Shown here piece by piece: positions 40,168-48,972 of a stretch of 64,000 bases of DNA. Where the stretch lies: contig JAJYUT010000004.1 in the NCBI GenBank assembly GCA_021792365.1, positions 124,001 through 188,000 of the forward strand, in the 5' to 3' direction. The position numbers and the translations under genes are program-made. The stretch comes from Pseudomonadota bacterium (lineage in GTDB: Bacteria; Pseudomonadota; Alphaproteobacteria; Dongiales; Dongiaceae). A model generated the notes under the pieces. It ran no database searches. It had not been told where the DNA came from and worked only from the letters and a program-made list of their open reading frames with translations. Within the stretch, counting starts at the first letter, position 1. Each line of letters begins with the position of its first letter.

Positions 40168-41126
40168 CAGATGCCGTAGGCCGCGGCCGACTTGCACTGC
40201 CGATGGAAGGAAAGCTTGCGGCGGTATTCCAGCGGGTCCTTGGGCTGCACGAAGGCGCCGGGCGGGTGATTCAGCCAGTCATAGAGCCGCGTCAGCAGGA
40301 ACCGCAGCGCCGAGCCGCGTGCCAGGATCGGCAGCGCCGCAAGCTCGTCCTGCGGAATCCCGCGATGGGAATCATAGCCCCGCACCATCTTCTGCGCTTT
40401 GGTGACGTTGAACGAGCCGTCCGTCTCGAAGCACCAGGCGTTGATGCAGATGGCGAGGTCGTATGCCAGGAAGTCGGTGCAGGCGAAATAGAAGTCGATG
40501 AGACCAGACAGCTTGTCGCCGAGGAAGAATACGTTGTCGGGGAAAAGGTCGGCATGGATCACGCCGCTCTCCAGGCCGCGTGGCCAATGCGTGTCGAGGT
40601 GGCGCAACTCCTCCGCAATCAGCGCGGCGAGGCCTTTCTCGACTTCGTCCGCGCGCGCTTCGGTCTTGCGTGCGAGATCCCGCCAGCCGGCGAGCGAGAG
40701 ATTGTTCGGCCGCCGCATCGGGAAGTCGCGGCCCTTGACGTGCAGATCAGCCAGCGCCGCGCCGAGGAGCTGGCAATGGCGCTCGTTCGGGCGGCGCGGC
40801 CACATGCCTTCCAGGAAGGTGCAGATCGCAGCGGGCCGCCCGCACAGCTCGCGCAGGGCTTGGCCGTCCTTGCCGTTGAGCGGCGTCGGGCAGTTGAGCC
40901 CCTTGGACGCCAGGTGCTGCATGAGGCCGAGGAAGAAGGGCAGGTCTTCGCGCCGAACGCGCTTCTCGTAGAGCGTGAGGATGTAGCTGCCCTCGGTCGT
41001 GTGGAGCAGGTAATTGCTGTTCTCCACGCCCTCGGCGATGCCTTTGCAGGCCATCACCTCGCCGATCTGGTATTGCGCGACGAAGGCGTGAAGCTCGCTG
41101 TCCGGGACTTCGGTATAGACGGCCAT
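40167..41126 (-). CDS. thrB: Homoserine kinase (APH-fold, type II)
   Basis: The 319-residue enzyme phosphorylates homoserine for threonine synthesis. It has the aminoglycoside-phosphotransferase fold rather than the GHMP fold: [12 protein letters not shown] in the N-lobe, the catalytic [13 protein letters not shown], and the metal site GLIDFYFAC. It starts 13 bases after ispH and its stop overlaps the rnhA start. Its product is the substrate of threonine synthase at 31144-32550. Confidence 0.94.
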   Translation of the reverse strand: MAVYTEVPDSELHAFVAQYQIGEVMACKGIAEGVENSNYLLHTTEGSYILTLYEKRVRREDLPFFLGLMQHLASKGLNCPTPLNGKDGQALRELCGRPAAICTFLEGMWPRRPNERHCQLLGAALADLHVKGRDFPMRRPNNLSLAGWRDLARKTEARADEVEKGLAALIAEELRHLDTHWPRGLESGVIHADLFPDNVFFLGDKLSGLIDFYFACTDFLAYDLAICINAWCFETDGSFNVTKAQKMVRGYDSHRGIPQDELAALPILARGSALRFLLTRLYDWLNHPPGAFVQPKDPLEYRRKLSFHRQCKSAAAYGI

Positions 41127-41139
41127 CAGGCGGTCACCA

Positions 41140-42096
41140 TCAGGCCGTCAGGGCCCGCGGCAGCTTGAAATGCGTTGTCTCCTCGGTGACGGAGATCTCC
41201 TGGATCTGCGTCAGGTAGCGCTGGCGGATGGCGGCGATCACCTCCTGCACCAGCACCTCGGGCGCGGAGGCGCCGGCGGTAATGCCGACGGTCTTCACGC
41301 CGTCGAACCACAGCCAGTCGATCTCCGCCGCGCGCTGCACCAGATACGCCCTCGGGCAGCCGGCGCCGCGCGCCACTTCCACCAGGCGCTGCGAATTGGA
41401 AGAATTGGGTGCGCCGATCACCAGCAGCAGGTCCGACCTGGGCGCGATCACCTTCACGGCCGCCTGCCGGTTGGTGGTCGCGTAGCAGATGTCCTCCTTG
41501 CGCGGCCCGTGGATCTTGGGGAAGCGGCGGCGCAGCACGTTGATGATGCCGATCGTGTCGTCGATCGAGAGCGTCGTCTGCGTGATGTAGGCAAGGCGCT
41601 CGCCGGTCGTCGAGCCGTTGGGAAGCGTGATCTCCTCGGCGTCCTCGGCGGTCTCCACCAGCGTGACCGCGCCCGGCGGCAACTGGCCGATGGTGCCGAT
41701 CACTTCCGGATGGCCGGCATGGCCGATCAGGATGATGTGGCGGCCGGCGGCGAAATGCACCTCGGCCTCGCGATGCACCTTGCTGACCAGCGGGCAGGTG
41801 GCATCGAGATAGAGCAGCTTGCGCCGTTCCGCATCCTCCGGCACCGATTTGGGCACGCCATGCGCGGAGAACACGACCGGATACTGGCCCGGAATCTCCC
41901 CGAGGTCCTCGACGAACACCGCGCCCTTGCGCTCCAGTTCCTCGACCACGTGGCGGTTGTGTACAATCTCGTGACGGACATAGACCGGCGCGCCGTAGCG
42001 CTCCAGCGCGCGCTCCACGATCTGGATGGCGCGGTCCACGCCGGCGCAGAAACCGCGCGGCGCCGCCAGCAGCAAGGTCAAGGCATCTTTGGGCAT
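41140..42096 (-). CDS. ispH: 4-hydroxy-3-methylbut-2-enyl diphosphate reductase
   Basis: The 318-residue Fe-S enzyme makes IPP and DMAPP in the last step of the MEP isoprenoid pathway. The three cluster cysteines are in [22 protein letters not shown] and [11 protein letters not shown]. Catalytic His and Glu regions ([26 protein letters not shown]) are intact. ATG 42096 gives [19 protein letters not shown], as in relatives; an open frame to 42186 offers alternative starts with weak support. It is first gene of the ispH-thrB-rnhA unit. Confidence 0.93.
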   Translation of the reverse strand: MPKDALTLLLAAPRGFCAGVDRAIQIVERALERYGAPVYVRHEIVHNRHVVEELERKGAVFVEDLGEIPGQYPVVFSAHGVPKSVPEDAERRKLLYLDATCPLVSKVHREAEVHFAAGRHIILIGHAGHPEVIGTIGQLPPGAVTLVETAEDAEEITLPNGSTTGERLAYITQTTLSIDDTIGIINVLRRRFPKIHGPRKEDICYATTNRQAAVKVIAPRSDLLLVIGAPNSSNSQRLVEVARGAGCPRAYLVQRAAEIDWLWFDGVKTVGITAGASAPEVLVQEVIAAIRQRYLTQIQEISVTEETTHFKLPRALTA

Positions 42097-42271
42097 GGGA
42101 TCCCGTCCGTTTCCGTGCTCCATTAGACCCATTTCGGCCGCTCCGGCAACCGCCAATTGCGCATATGACGAGGCGAAATGGCGCATCCGCCTTGTGCCGG
42201 CGCGCCGGCTTCCGCTAGACTCCGTCTAGAGGTCCGGCGCGACCGAATTGCGCCGCCATCGGGGATTTTTC

Positions 42272-42514
42272 ATGGCCGAACCGACCATCGCGCAACGGTC
42301 ACCTTTCCGTTTCGACGTGATCCAGGGCAAGAGCTATTGGTGGTGTGCGTGCGGCCGGAGCAAGAACCAACCCTTCTGCGACGGCTCGCACAAGGGCAGC
42401 GAATTCTCCCCCCTTCGATATGACGCGACTGAGACGAGAACCGTCTTCTTCTGCGGCTGCAAGCACTCCGACCGCAAGCCCTTCTGCGACGGTACCCATT
42501 CCAGACTGTCATGA
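42272..42514 (+). CDS. Double CDGSH iron-sulfur protein
   Basis: The 80-residue protein contains two CDGSH-type [2Fe-2S] motifs: CACGRSKNQPFCDGSH and CGCKHSDRKPFCDGTH. Each has the three-Cys-one-His ligand set. Small bacterial proteins with a tandem pair belong to the mitoNEET-related CISD3/Miner2 type and probably act in electron or cluster transfer. ATG 42272 has GGGGA about 7 bases upstream. The gene stands alone between ispH (divergent) and a lipoprotein gene. Confidence 0.9.
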   Translation: MAEPTIAQRSPFRFDVIQGKSYWWCACGRSKNQPFCDGSHKGSEFSPLRYDATETRTVFFCGCKHSDRKPFCDGTHSRLS

Positions 42515-42545
42515 GTCCTGCCGACCTCTTTCAGCAACGGATCCG

Positions 42546-43118
42546 ATGATGCACCACTCAATCATGTCGACCGGCGGCGCGCGGCGCGCCCTCGGCATCC
42601 TGGCCGGCGCGGCCGCATTGCTGCTCACCGCCTCCTGCGCGAGCCCGGAGAATCTCGCCTCCTATCCCTGTCCGCTGGTGACGCCGGTGCGCGACTTCTC
42701 CTATCTCACGAGATTCGCGGGCGGCAGCCAGGATCTGTCCGACACGCTGTTCGAGGCGCGGCTTGACGAGGTGCGCCCGGCGCCGAACTGCGTCTATGAG
42801 GAAGGCAGCGACGGCAAGCGCGCCATCGTCTATGACATCCAGTTGAAGTTTCTCGCCCAGCGCGGCCCAAAGGACCGCGAAGGGTTGGCCAGGTTCGACT
42901 ATTTCATGGCGGTCACCGGCCCAGGCGGGCAACGCGTGGCGGGCGAGGTGTTCGACGCCGAGATCTCGTTCGAGGATGCGACCCAGGCCATCACGATCGA
43001 ACAACTCCAGGCCAGAATCCCGCTCAAGCAGGGCGAGAACGGCGACTACTACCGGATCAGGGTCGGCTTCGCCCTGAGCGCCGAGGAAGAGGCCTACAAC
43101 CGCCGGAACCCGCGTTAG
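42546..43118 (+). CDS. Predicted outer-membrane lipoprotein
   Basis: The 190-residue precursor has a lipoprotein signal peptide ending in the lipobox LTAS-C (Cys near residue 30). The mature domain is beta-rich, with VYDIQLKFLAQRGP, FDYFMAVTGPGG and YYRIRVGFALS, and contains further Cys residues in YPCPL and PNCVY that could form a disulfide. No named family was recognised. ATG 42546 and 42549 are both possible. A 231-bp gap follows, before the ArsR gene. Confidence 0.7.
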   Translation: MMHHSIMSTGGARRALGILAGAAALLLTASCASPENLASYPCPLVTPVRDFSYLTRFAGGSQDLSDTLFEARLDEVRPAPNCVYEEGSDGKRAIVYDIQLKFLAQRGPKDREGLARFDYFMAVTGPGGQRVAGEVFDAEISFEDATQAITIEQLQARIPLKQGENGDYYRIRVGFALSAEEEAYNRRNPR

Positions 43119-43314
43119 CGCTCGGCAGCCCGTTCCGGCGCACTCGCTTCATCATGGTCGTGCTTGGCACGACCTCACCCAGGCTTCTACATCGCCGCTC
43201 AAGGGCCGGCTAACGCCGACTTTGACCTAAGCCGGCGCCATGACCGCGTGAATCCCCAGGAATGGTCGCGAGAATCGCGTGGGGTCTGCGTATCCAGATA
43301 ATCAACAATATGGT

Positions 43315-43342
43315 TGACTATCAACCGGTATATTGATAGTCA
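43315..43342 (+). promoter_or_regulatory. Perfect palindromic operator in front of arsR-like gene
   Basis: TGACTATCAA (43315-43324) and TTGATAGTCA (43333-43342) form a perfect 10-bp inverted repeat with 8 bases between, ending eight bases before the ATG. The TTGACT at its left edge could be a -35 element. ArsR-family dimers bind such AT-rich palindromes, so autorepression of the three-gene unit is likely. Confidence 0.75.
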
Positions 43343-43349
43343 TACCGCC

Positions 43350-43763
43350 ATGAGCACGGCCCCAGCCCTGCGTGTCGCCGGCGAAGCGGAGGAGAGCGAG
43401 AGCGATATCCTCGATCGGGTGTTCTTCGCGCTGTCCGATCCGGTGCGCCGCGCGATTCTGGAGCGGCTGGATCGCGCGCCTGCGCTGGTCTCGGAGCTGG
43501 CTGAGCCGTTCGACATCTCGCTGCAGGCGGTGTCGCGCCACATCCAGGTGCTGGTGCGCGCTGGACTGGTGCAACAGGAGCGGACGGGCCGCATCAGCCG
43601 CTGCCGGCTGGAGGCGGGGCCGGTGTTCAACGCGGCGGTCTGGATCAACCGCTACAGCAAGTATTGGCAGGAGCAGTTCGACGTTCTTGCCGTCGCATTG
43701 ACCGAGATCGAGGAGACCCGCGCCCGGAAGAAGCCGCTGGCCAAGCGCAGGAAGCCTCGATAG
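43350..43763 (+). CDS. ArsR-family transcriptional regulator (non-metal type)
   Basis: The 137-residue protein has the ArsR winged helix: ILDRVFFALSDPVRRAILE, the recognition helix ISLQAVSRHIQVLV and the wing QERTGRISRCRL. It lacks the CVC metal site of arsenic or cadmium sensors and has a single Cys. It resembles the group encoded beside SRPBCC/AHSA1 or DUF899 genes. ATG 43350 is preferred because an in-frame ATG at 43314 would read through the operator palindrome. The DUF899 gene follows 56 bases downstream. Confidence 0.88.
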   Translation: MSTAPALRVAGEAEESESDILDRVFFALSDPVRRAILERLDRAPALVSELAEPFDISLQAVSRHIQVLVRAGLVQQERTGRISRCRLEAGPVFNAAVWINRYSKYWQEQFDVLAVALTEIEETRARKKPLAKRRKPR

Positions 43764-43819
43764 ATCCCTCAACCGTCCTACGAGGACATCATGTGCTGTT
43801 GTTGCACGGAGGCAGTGTT

Positions 43820-44521
43820 ATGGATCAGCATCGAATCGTCTCGCACGACCAATGGATCGCGGCCCGCCGGGATTTCCTCGCCAAGGAAAAGGAATTCACC
43901 CGCTTGCGCGACGAGCTCAGCCGCGAGCGCCGCGCCCTCCCGTGGGAGCGCGTGGATAAGGCTTACGTCTTCGATGGCCCGGACGGGAAGGAGAGTCTGG
44001 GCGATCTGTTCGCCGGCAAGTCCCAGCTCATCGTCTACCATTTCATGTTCGCCCCCGATTGGAATGCGGGCTGCAAGAGCTGCTCCTTCTGGGCCGACAA
44101 TTTCGAGCGGCTGCCCATCCACCTGAAGCACCGCGACATCACCCTGGTCACCGTCTCGCGGGCGCCGCTCGCGAAGCTTCACGCCTATCAAAAGCGCCTG
44201 GGCTGGACCTTCAAGTGGGTCTCGTCCGGTGGCAACGACTTCAACTACGATTTCCGGGTGTCGTTCGCGCCGGAGCAGGTCGAGGCCGGCGAGCTGGATT
44301 ACAATTACGCCACGCTCAGGATGAAGGCGCCGGAAATGCCGGGAGTCAGCGTGTTCTACAAGGATTCGTCGGGCGCGATCTTCCACACTTATTCCAGCTA
44401 TGCCCGCGGAATTGATATGCTGAACAATGCCTATCACTACATAGACCTGACGCCGAAGGGCCGCGATGAAGGTGAGGGCATCATGCGCTGGCTAAGGCGC
44501 AACGACGAGTACGAGGGCTGA
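43820..44521 (+). CDS. DUF899 thioredoxin-like protein, first copy
   Basis: The 233-residue protein matches DUF899, a thioredoxin-fold family. The start is WIAARRDFLAKEKEFTRLRD, the redox pair is GCKSCSFWADNF, and VSRAPLAKL and GVSVFYKD follow. GGAGG lies 7 bases before the ATG. It is presumably a thiol oxidoreductase or peroxidase-like protein, but no activity is established. It lies in a unit with an ArsR regulator and a second, shorter relative. Confidence 0.88.
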   Translation: MDQHRIVSHDQWIAARRDFLAKEKEFTRLRDELSRERRALPWERVDKAYVFDGPDGKESLGDLFAGKSQLIVYHFMFAPDWNAGCKSCSFWADNFERLPIHLKHRDITLVTVSRAPLAKLHAYQKRLGWTFKWVSSGGNDFNYDFRVSFAPEQVEAGELDYNYATLRMKAPEMPGVSVFYKDSSGAIFHTYSSYARGIDMLNNAYHYIDLTPKGRDEGEGIMRWLRRNDEYEG

Positions 44522-44544
44522 TCCGCAGATCAGGGAACGCGATC

Positions 44545-45117
44545 ATGAAATACCGCGAAGCATCCGAAAAGCTCGCCGCCTATCGCAAGAACATCGCGGA
44601 GATCAGGGCCAGAATGCGCGCCACCCTGGCCGAGACGGAGCCCGAGGAGGTGCGCGACCACGCGTTCGCGACCCTCTCCGGCGAACGTAAGCTCTCCGAG
44701 CTGTTCGGCCGGAAGGACGAGTTGTTCCTGATCCACAATATGGGCCGCAAATGCCCCTATTGCACGCTGTGGGCGGACGGCTTCAACGGCGTCTATGCCC
44801 ACTTGGCCGATCGCGCGGCCTTCGTGGTGTCGAGCCCGGATGCGCCCGCGGTGCAGAAGGAATTCGCGGAAAGCCGCGGCTGGCGCTTCCCGATGGTGAG
44901 CCACCAGGGAACCAGTGTCGCTACCGATCTGGGCTACGGCTCGGAGGAAAGCGGCTGGATTCCCGGCATCTCCGTTCTTCGGCGCGAGGGGAATCGGATC
45001 GTCCGCTTGTCTGACACCAACTTCCACCCGCTCGACGATTTCAGCACCGTCTGGCACATCCTCGACCTGTTGCCGGAGGGAACGGCTGGCTGGACGCCGA
45101 AATACCGATACGCCTAG
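44545..45117 (+). CDS. DUF899-type thioredoxin-like protein, second copy
   Basis: The 190-residue protein aligns in layout with its neighbour: a charged helical start (YREASEKLAAYRKNIAEIR), LSELFGRKDELFLIHNMG, a CPYC redox pair in RKCPYCTLWADGF, and VSSPDAPAVQKEFAE. The active-site dipeptide differs (PY against KS), so the two probably differ in redox potential or partner. It starts 23 bases after the first copy. The unit looks like a tandem duplication followed by divergence. Confidence 0.82.
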   Translation: MKYREASEKLAAYRKNIAEIRARMRATLAETEPEEVRDHAFATLSGERKLSELFGRKDELFLIHNMGRKCPYCTLWADGFNGVYAHLADRAAFVVSSPDAPAVQKEFAESRGWRFPMVSHQGTSVATDLGYGSEESGWIPGISVLRREGNRIVRLSDTNFHPLDDFSTVWHILDLLPEGTAGWTPKYRYA

Positions 45118-45143
45118 GTGCGGGGCTGAGCCGACGATCTCGG

Positions 45144-45617
45144 CTACATGCCACGCGCCGGCTGTCGCTGCGCCGTTCCAGCCTGTCCATCGCCCTCCGG
45201 CCACAATTGCCGCACGCTTTCCGGCAGCGCTTGGCGCACCTTGTCGATCTGGCCCTTCGGGATGTGGCGGTTGAGCACGCTGAACACGCAGGTCGCGGCC
45301 TGGTCGGGATTGACGGGCCGGATGTTCTGCAGATCGGCCTCGATGCTCTTCACGAACTCCGCGCGCGAGCGGGTGATCCGCGGCTGCTCAGCCGGGCGGT
45401 AGCGGTCGTAATAGGCGCCCCGCACCACCAACGGCAACTCCGCCGCCAGATGCGCCGCCAGGTCCGGCTGCAGCCGGTCGCGCAGCGCGCGCAAGGTGGA
45501 ACCCAGCACGTGCCAGGCGAACTGCCGGTCCGGCCCGAGGTCCTCGCAGATCTCCTTCAGCCAGACATTGGTGTTCTGCAAGCTCTTGTCGAATACGTCC
45601 AGGCCCGTGGCGCTCAT
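45144..45617 (-). CDS. DUF2267 protein
   Basis: The 157-residue protein matches DUF2267: FDKSLQNTNVWLKEICEDL, the central AWHVLGSTLRALRDRL, HLAAELPLVVRGAYYDRY and AATCVFSVLNRHI. It appears to be two helical repeats of the family. The function is unknown; homologues are often linked with stress genes. The ATG at 45617 has GGAG about 8 bases upstream; the longer open frame upstream is not protein-like. It is convergent with the second DUF899 gene and divergent from the glycine operon. Confidence 0.85.
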   Translation of the reverse strand: MSATGLDVFDKSLQNTNVWLKEICEDLGPDRQFAWHVLGSTLRALRDRLQPDLAAHLAAELPLVVRGAYYDRYRPAEQPRITRSRAEFVKSIEADLQNIRPVNPDQAATCVFSVLNRHIPKGQIDKVRQALPESVRQLWPEGDGQAGTAQRQPARGM

Positions 45618-45778
45618 GGTGCGAACTCCGTCGAAAGAAAGCCTGAGGTGTTGTTCCAACAAGCGGCCGTCATGCCCGTTGCGACTCGGAGATCTGCGCA
45701 TTTCGTCGGTGGTTTCGACGATCCGCAGGGCCGCGCCCAATCGGCCATTTCGGTCGCATTTGCGGAACATTTGGCCGC

Positions 45779-45807
45779 TTGACGGCAAGCCGTCGCCGCG
45801 CGATGCT
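45779..45807 (+). promoter_or_regulatory. Possible promoter of the glycine-riboswitch operon
   Basis: TTGACG (45779-45784), a 17-base spacer and GATGCT (45802-45807) lie just before the riboswitch. The -10 is poor, but the position, with transcription starting about 45814, fits. Confidence 0.35.
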
Positions 45808-45821
45808 CCGCGCGGTTTCGA

Positions 45822-46041
45822 CCGATTGCGGGAGAGATCGTCCGGCGGCCAGAGCGACCGCCGGCCGGCGCCGAAGGAGCAACCGCCCCCGGAAACTCTC
45901 AGGCAAAAGGACCGCATCGGATAAAAACTCTGGAAAGCGGGCCGCCCCACACCTGGGCAGGTTCCCACCGAAGGAGTAGAGCCAATTCCCGCCGCATCCT
46001 CGCGGCGGAAGTCGGTAAATCTCTCAGGTTCTCAGACAGAG
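45822..46041 (+). ncRNA. Tandem glycine riboswitch
   Basis: Two glycine aptamers lie in series. The first (45822-45920) has P1 arms CCGATTGCGG and CCGCATCGG, the conserved GGAGAG, CCGAAGGAGCAA and ACTCTCAGGCAAAAGGACCG. The second (45928-46041) has P1 arms CTCTG and CAGAG, CACCGAAGGAGTAGAG and ATCTCTCAGG. A seven-base A-rich linker joins them. gcvT starts 51 bases later, so glycine binding should switch on the cleavage operon. The last stem lies close to the gcvT Shine-Dalgarno, and no T-run is seen, so control may be at translation (inference). Confidence 0.93.
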
Positions 46042-46092
46042 GGGGGTTGCGAGATCGCGGAATCGTCCGTGATCCCAACCCGGAGGCTGTTT

Positions 46093-47232
46093 GTGAGCGC
46101 GACCGAGAGCACCGAAACCCTGAAGCGGACCCCGCTTTACGATCTGCACCTCGAGATGGGCGCCAAGATGGTGCCGTTCGCCGGCTACGAGATGCCGGTG
46201 CAATATCCCATGGGCATCCTGACCGAGCATCAGCATACCCGCAGCGGCGCCGGGCTGTTCGATGTCTCGCATATGGGCCAGATCAAGCTGCGCGGCGAAA
46301 GCTACGCGCAGGTCGCGGCCGCGCTGGAGCGGCTGTGTCCCGCGGATTTCCTCGGCCTCGCGCCGGGGCAGCAGCGCTACTCCTTCTTCACCAACAACGC
46401 TGGCGGCATCCTCGACGATTTGATGGTGACGCGCGCCGGCAATGGCGATGATCGGGACTACCTGATCATGGTGGTGAACGCCGCCGGCAAGGAGCAGGAC
46501 CTCTCTCACCTCCAGGCGAACCTCAATAACCGCTGCGAGGTCGAACCGATGTTCGACCGCGCGCTGCTGGCGTTGCAGGGGCCGCGCGCCGGCGCGGTCA
46601 TGGAGAAGATCGCGCCCGAGAGCGTGACGATGAAGTTCATGACCGGGCGGCCGCTCAATGTCGGCGGCACCGAATGCTTCGTCACCCGCTCCGGCTATAC
46701 CGGAGAGGACGGGTTCGAGATCTCCGTCGCCCATGACCAGGTGGACAATGTCGCGCGCAAGCTGCTGGGCGACATGGAGGTGAAGCCGATCGGTTTGGGC
46801 GCGCGCGATTCGCTGCGCCTGGAAGCCGGCCTTTGCCTCTATGGCAACGACATCACGGAAACCACTACGCCGGTCGAGGCGAGCCTGGTCTGGGCCATCC
46901 AGAAACGCCGGCGCGAGCAGGGCGGGTTTCCCGGCGCCGGCATCGTACAGCGTCAGCTCGCCGAGGGTGCGACGCGCAAGCGCGTTGGCATCCTGCCGGA
47001 AGGCAAGGCGCCGGCCCGCGCGCATACCGAGATCGCCAACGAGCATGGCGAGGTGGTGGGCGAGGTGACCTCCGGCGGCTTCGGCCCGACAATCGGCGGG
47101 CCGGTCGCCATGGGCTATGTGCGTTCGGATCTCGCCGCGATCGGAACGAAGTTGCAATTGATGGTGCGGGGCAAGGCCTTGCCGGCGAAGGTCGCCGCCA
47201 TGCCCTTCGTGCCGCACCGCTATCATCGCTGA
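46093..47232 (+). CDS. gcvT: Glycine cleavage system T protein (aminomethyltransferase)
   Basis: The 379-residue enzyme releases ammonia from the aminomethyl-lipoyl H protein and passes the carbon to tetrahydrofolate as methylene-tetrahydrofolate. Motifs: TPLYDLHLEMGAKMVPFAGYEMP, FDVSHMGQIKLRG, the folate-binding SGYTGEDGFEI and GLGARDSLRLEAGLCLYGND. GTG 46093 is chosen because GGAGG lies six bases before it. It is the first gene behind the glycine riboswitch. Confidence 0.95.
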   Translation: MSATESTETLKRTPLYDLHLEMGAKMVPFAGYEMPVQYPMGILTEHQHTRSGAGLFDVSHMGQIKLRGESYAQVAAALERLCPADFLGLAPGQQRYSFFTNNAGGILDDLMVTRAGNGDDRDYLIMVVNAAGKEQDLSHLQANLNNRCEVEPMFDRALLALQGPRAGAVMEKIAPESVTMKFMTGRPLNVGGTECFVTRSGYTGEDGFEISVAHDQVDNVARKLLGDMEVKPIGLGARDSLRLEAGLCLYGNDITETTTPVEASLVWAIQKRRREQGGFPGAGIVQRQLAEGATRKRVGILPEGKAPARAHTEIANEHGEVVGEVTSGGFGPTIGGPVAMGYVRSDLAAIGTKLQLMVRGKALPAKVAAMPFVPHRYHR

Positions 47233-47248
47233 AGGGGAGACGAGGGAT

Positions 47249-47626
47249 ATGAGCGAAGTCCGTTACAGCCAGGAACATGAATGGGTGAAGCTGGAAGGCG
47301 ACACCGCGACCATCGGCATCACCCACTACGCGCAGGAGCAATTGGGCGACGTGGTGTTCGTCGACTTGCCGGAGGTCGGCAAGAAGGTGGAGAAGGGCAA
47401 GGAGCTGGCGACCGTGGAATCCGTGAAGGCCGCGAGCGAGGTCTACGCGCCGCTCTCCGGCGAGGTGGTGGAGGTCAACAGCACGCTCAGCGAGACGCCT
47501 GCCACCGTCAACGAGGACGCGCTCGGCGCGGGCTGGTTCGCCAAGCTGAAGGTGTCCGACAAGAGCCAGTTCGGGAGCCTGATGGACGAGGCCGCCTACA
47601 AGAAATACGTCGAGGGGCTGCACTGA
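47249..47626 (+). CDS. gcvH: Glycine cleavage system H protein
   Basis: The 125-residue carrier shuttles the aminomethyl group between the P, T and L proteins. The lipoylated Lys is in [15 protein letters not shown], and the C-terminal [12 protein letters not shown] is typical. It follows gcvT by 16 bases and its stop overlaps the gcvPA start as TGATG. Confidence 0.96.
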   Translation: MSEVRYSQEHEWVKLEGDTATIGITHYAQEQLGDVVFVDLPEVGKKVEKGKELATVESVKAASEVYAPLSGEVVEVNSTLSETPATVNEDALGAGWFAKLKVSDKSQFGSLMDEAAYKKYVEGLH

Positions 47627-48972
47627 TGCGCTATCTTCCCCTGACCGACGACGATCGCCGTGGCATGCTCGCTGCGATCGGCGTGCCGTCGGTCGATGCG
47701 CTCTACAGCGACGTGCCGCGCAAGGTCCTGCTGGATGGGCCGGTCGACCTGCCGGGCTTCAAGAGCGAGCTCGAGGTGGAGCGCCACATCGGCGCCCTGG
47801 CCGCGAAGAATCTGGGCGCCGCCTCCTGCCCCAGCTTTCTGGGCGCGGGCGCCTACCGTCACCACATTCCCGCCGCGGTCGATCACCTGATCCAGCGCGG
47901 CGAGTTCCTCACCTCCTACACGCCCTACCAGCCGGAGGTGACGCAGGGCACGCTGCAATACCTGTTCGAGTTCCAGACCCAGGTGGCGCTGCTCACCGGG
48001 ATGGATGTCGCCAACGCCTCCATGTATGACGGCGCGACCGCGACCGCGGAGGCGGTGATGATGGCGAACCGGGTCACGCGCCGCCGCCGCGCCGTGCTGT
48101 CCGGCGGCCTCCACCCGCATTACCGCGAGACGATCGAGACCCACGGCCGCTTCACCGGCTTCGAGGTGACGTCCGCGCCGGCCGATGCGAATGGAGCGGA
48201 AGATCTCGCGAAGCAGATCGACGGGAACACGTCCTGCGTCGTGGTGCAGAACCCCAGCTTCTTCGGCCACGTGCATGACCTCTCCACGCTGGCCAAGGCT
48301 TGCCATGATGCGGGCGCGCTGCTGGTCGTGGCCGTGACCGAGATCGTGTCGCTCGGCCTCGTCACGCCGCCCGGCGAGATGGGCGCCGATATCGTGACGG
48401 CGGAGGGCCAGTCGCTCGGCGTGCCTTTGAGCTTCGGCGGCCCCTATGTCGGCTTGTTCGCGACGCGTGACAAGTTCATCCGACAGATGCCCGGGCGCCT
48501 CACCGGCCAGACCGTCGATGTGGAGGGCAAGCGCGGCTGGGTGCTGACGCTCTCGACCCGCGAGCAGCACATCCGCCGCGAGAAGGCGACCAGCAACATC
48601 TGCACGAATTCCGGCCTCTGCGCTTTGGCGTTCAACATCCATTTGACGCTGCTCGGTGAAACGGGACTCACCAAGTTGGCCGAGATCAACCATGCCACGG
48701 CGTCACGGCTGGCGGATCGCCTGGGCGCCATTCCGGGCGTGACGCTGCTGAACGAAACCTTGTTCAACGAATTCACCCTTGCGCTTCCCAAACCTGCGGC
48801 GGAGGTAGTCGAGGCGCTGGCGAAGCGCCGCGTGCTCGGCGGCGTGCCGGTGTCGCGCCTCTATCCGGACGATCCATCGCTGGCGAACCTGCTGCTGGTC
48901 GCTGCGACCGAGACGGTGAGCGATGAGGACATTGCGGCCTACGAGGCGGCGCTGAAGGAGGTGCTGAAATGA
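47626..48972 (+). CDS. gcvPA: Glycine dehydrogenase (decarboxylating) subunit 1
   Basis: The 448-residue alpha subunit of the two-chain P protein has the family motifs [27 protein letters not shown], the [11 protein letters not shown] region and [20 protein letters not shown]. It lacks the PLP lysine, which lies on subunit 2. The start overlaps gcvH, and its stop overlaps the gcvPB start (ATGA). Confidence 0.95.
   Translation: MRYLPLTDDDRRGMLAAIGVPSVDALYSDVPRKVLLDGPVDLPGFKSELEVERHIGALAAKNLGAASCPSFLGAGAYRHHIPAAVDHLIQRGEFLTSYTPYQPEVTQGTLQYLFEFQTQVALLTGMDVANASMYDGATATAEAVMMANRVTRRRRAVLSGGLHPHYRETIETHGRFTGFEVTSAPADANGAEDLAKQIDGNTSCVVVQNPSFFGHVHDLSTLAKACHDAGALLVVAVTEIVSLGLVTPPGEMGADIVTAEGQSLGVPLSFGGPYVGLFATRDKFIRQMPGRLTGQTVDVEGKRGWVLTLSTREQHIRREKATSNICTNSGLCALAFNIHLTLLGETGLTKLAEINHATASRLADRLGAIPGVTLLNETLFNEFTLALPKPAAEVVEALAKRRVLGGVPVSRLYPDDPSLANLLLVAATETVSDEDIAAYEAALKEVLK

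Noticed and set aside
43350-43763. Arsenic or cadmium sensor of the ArsR family
   Set aside because: The CVC metal-binding motif in the sensing helix is missing and only one Cys is present.
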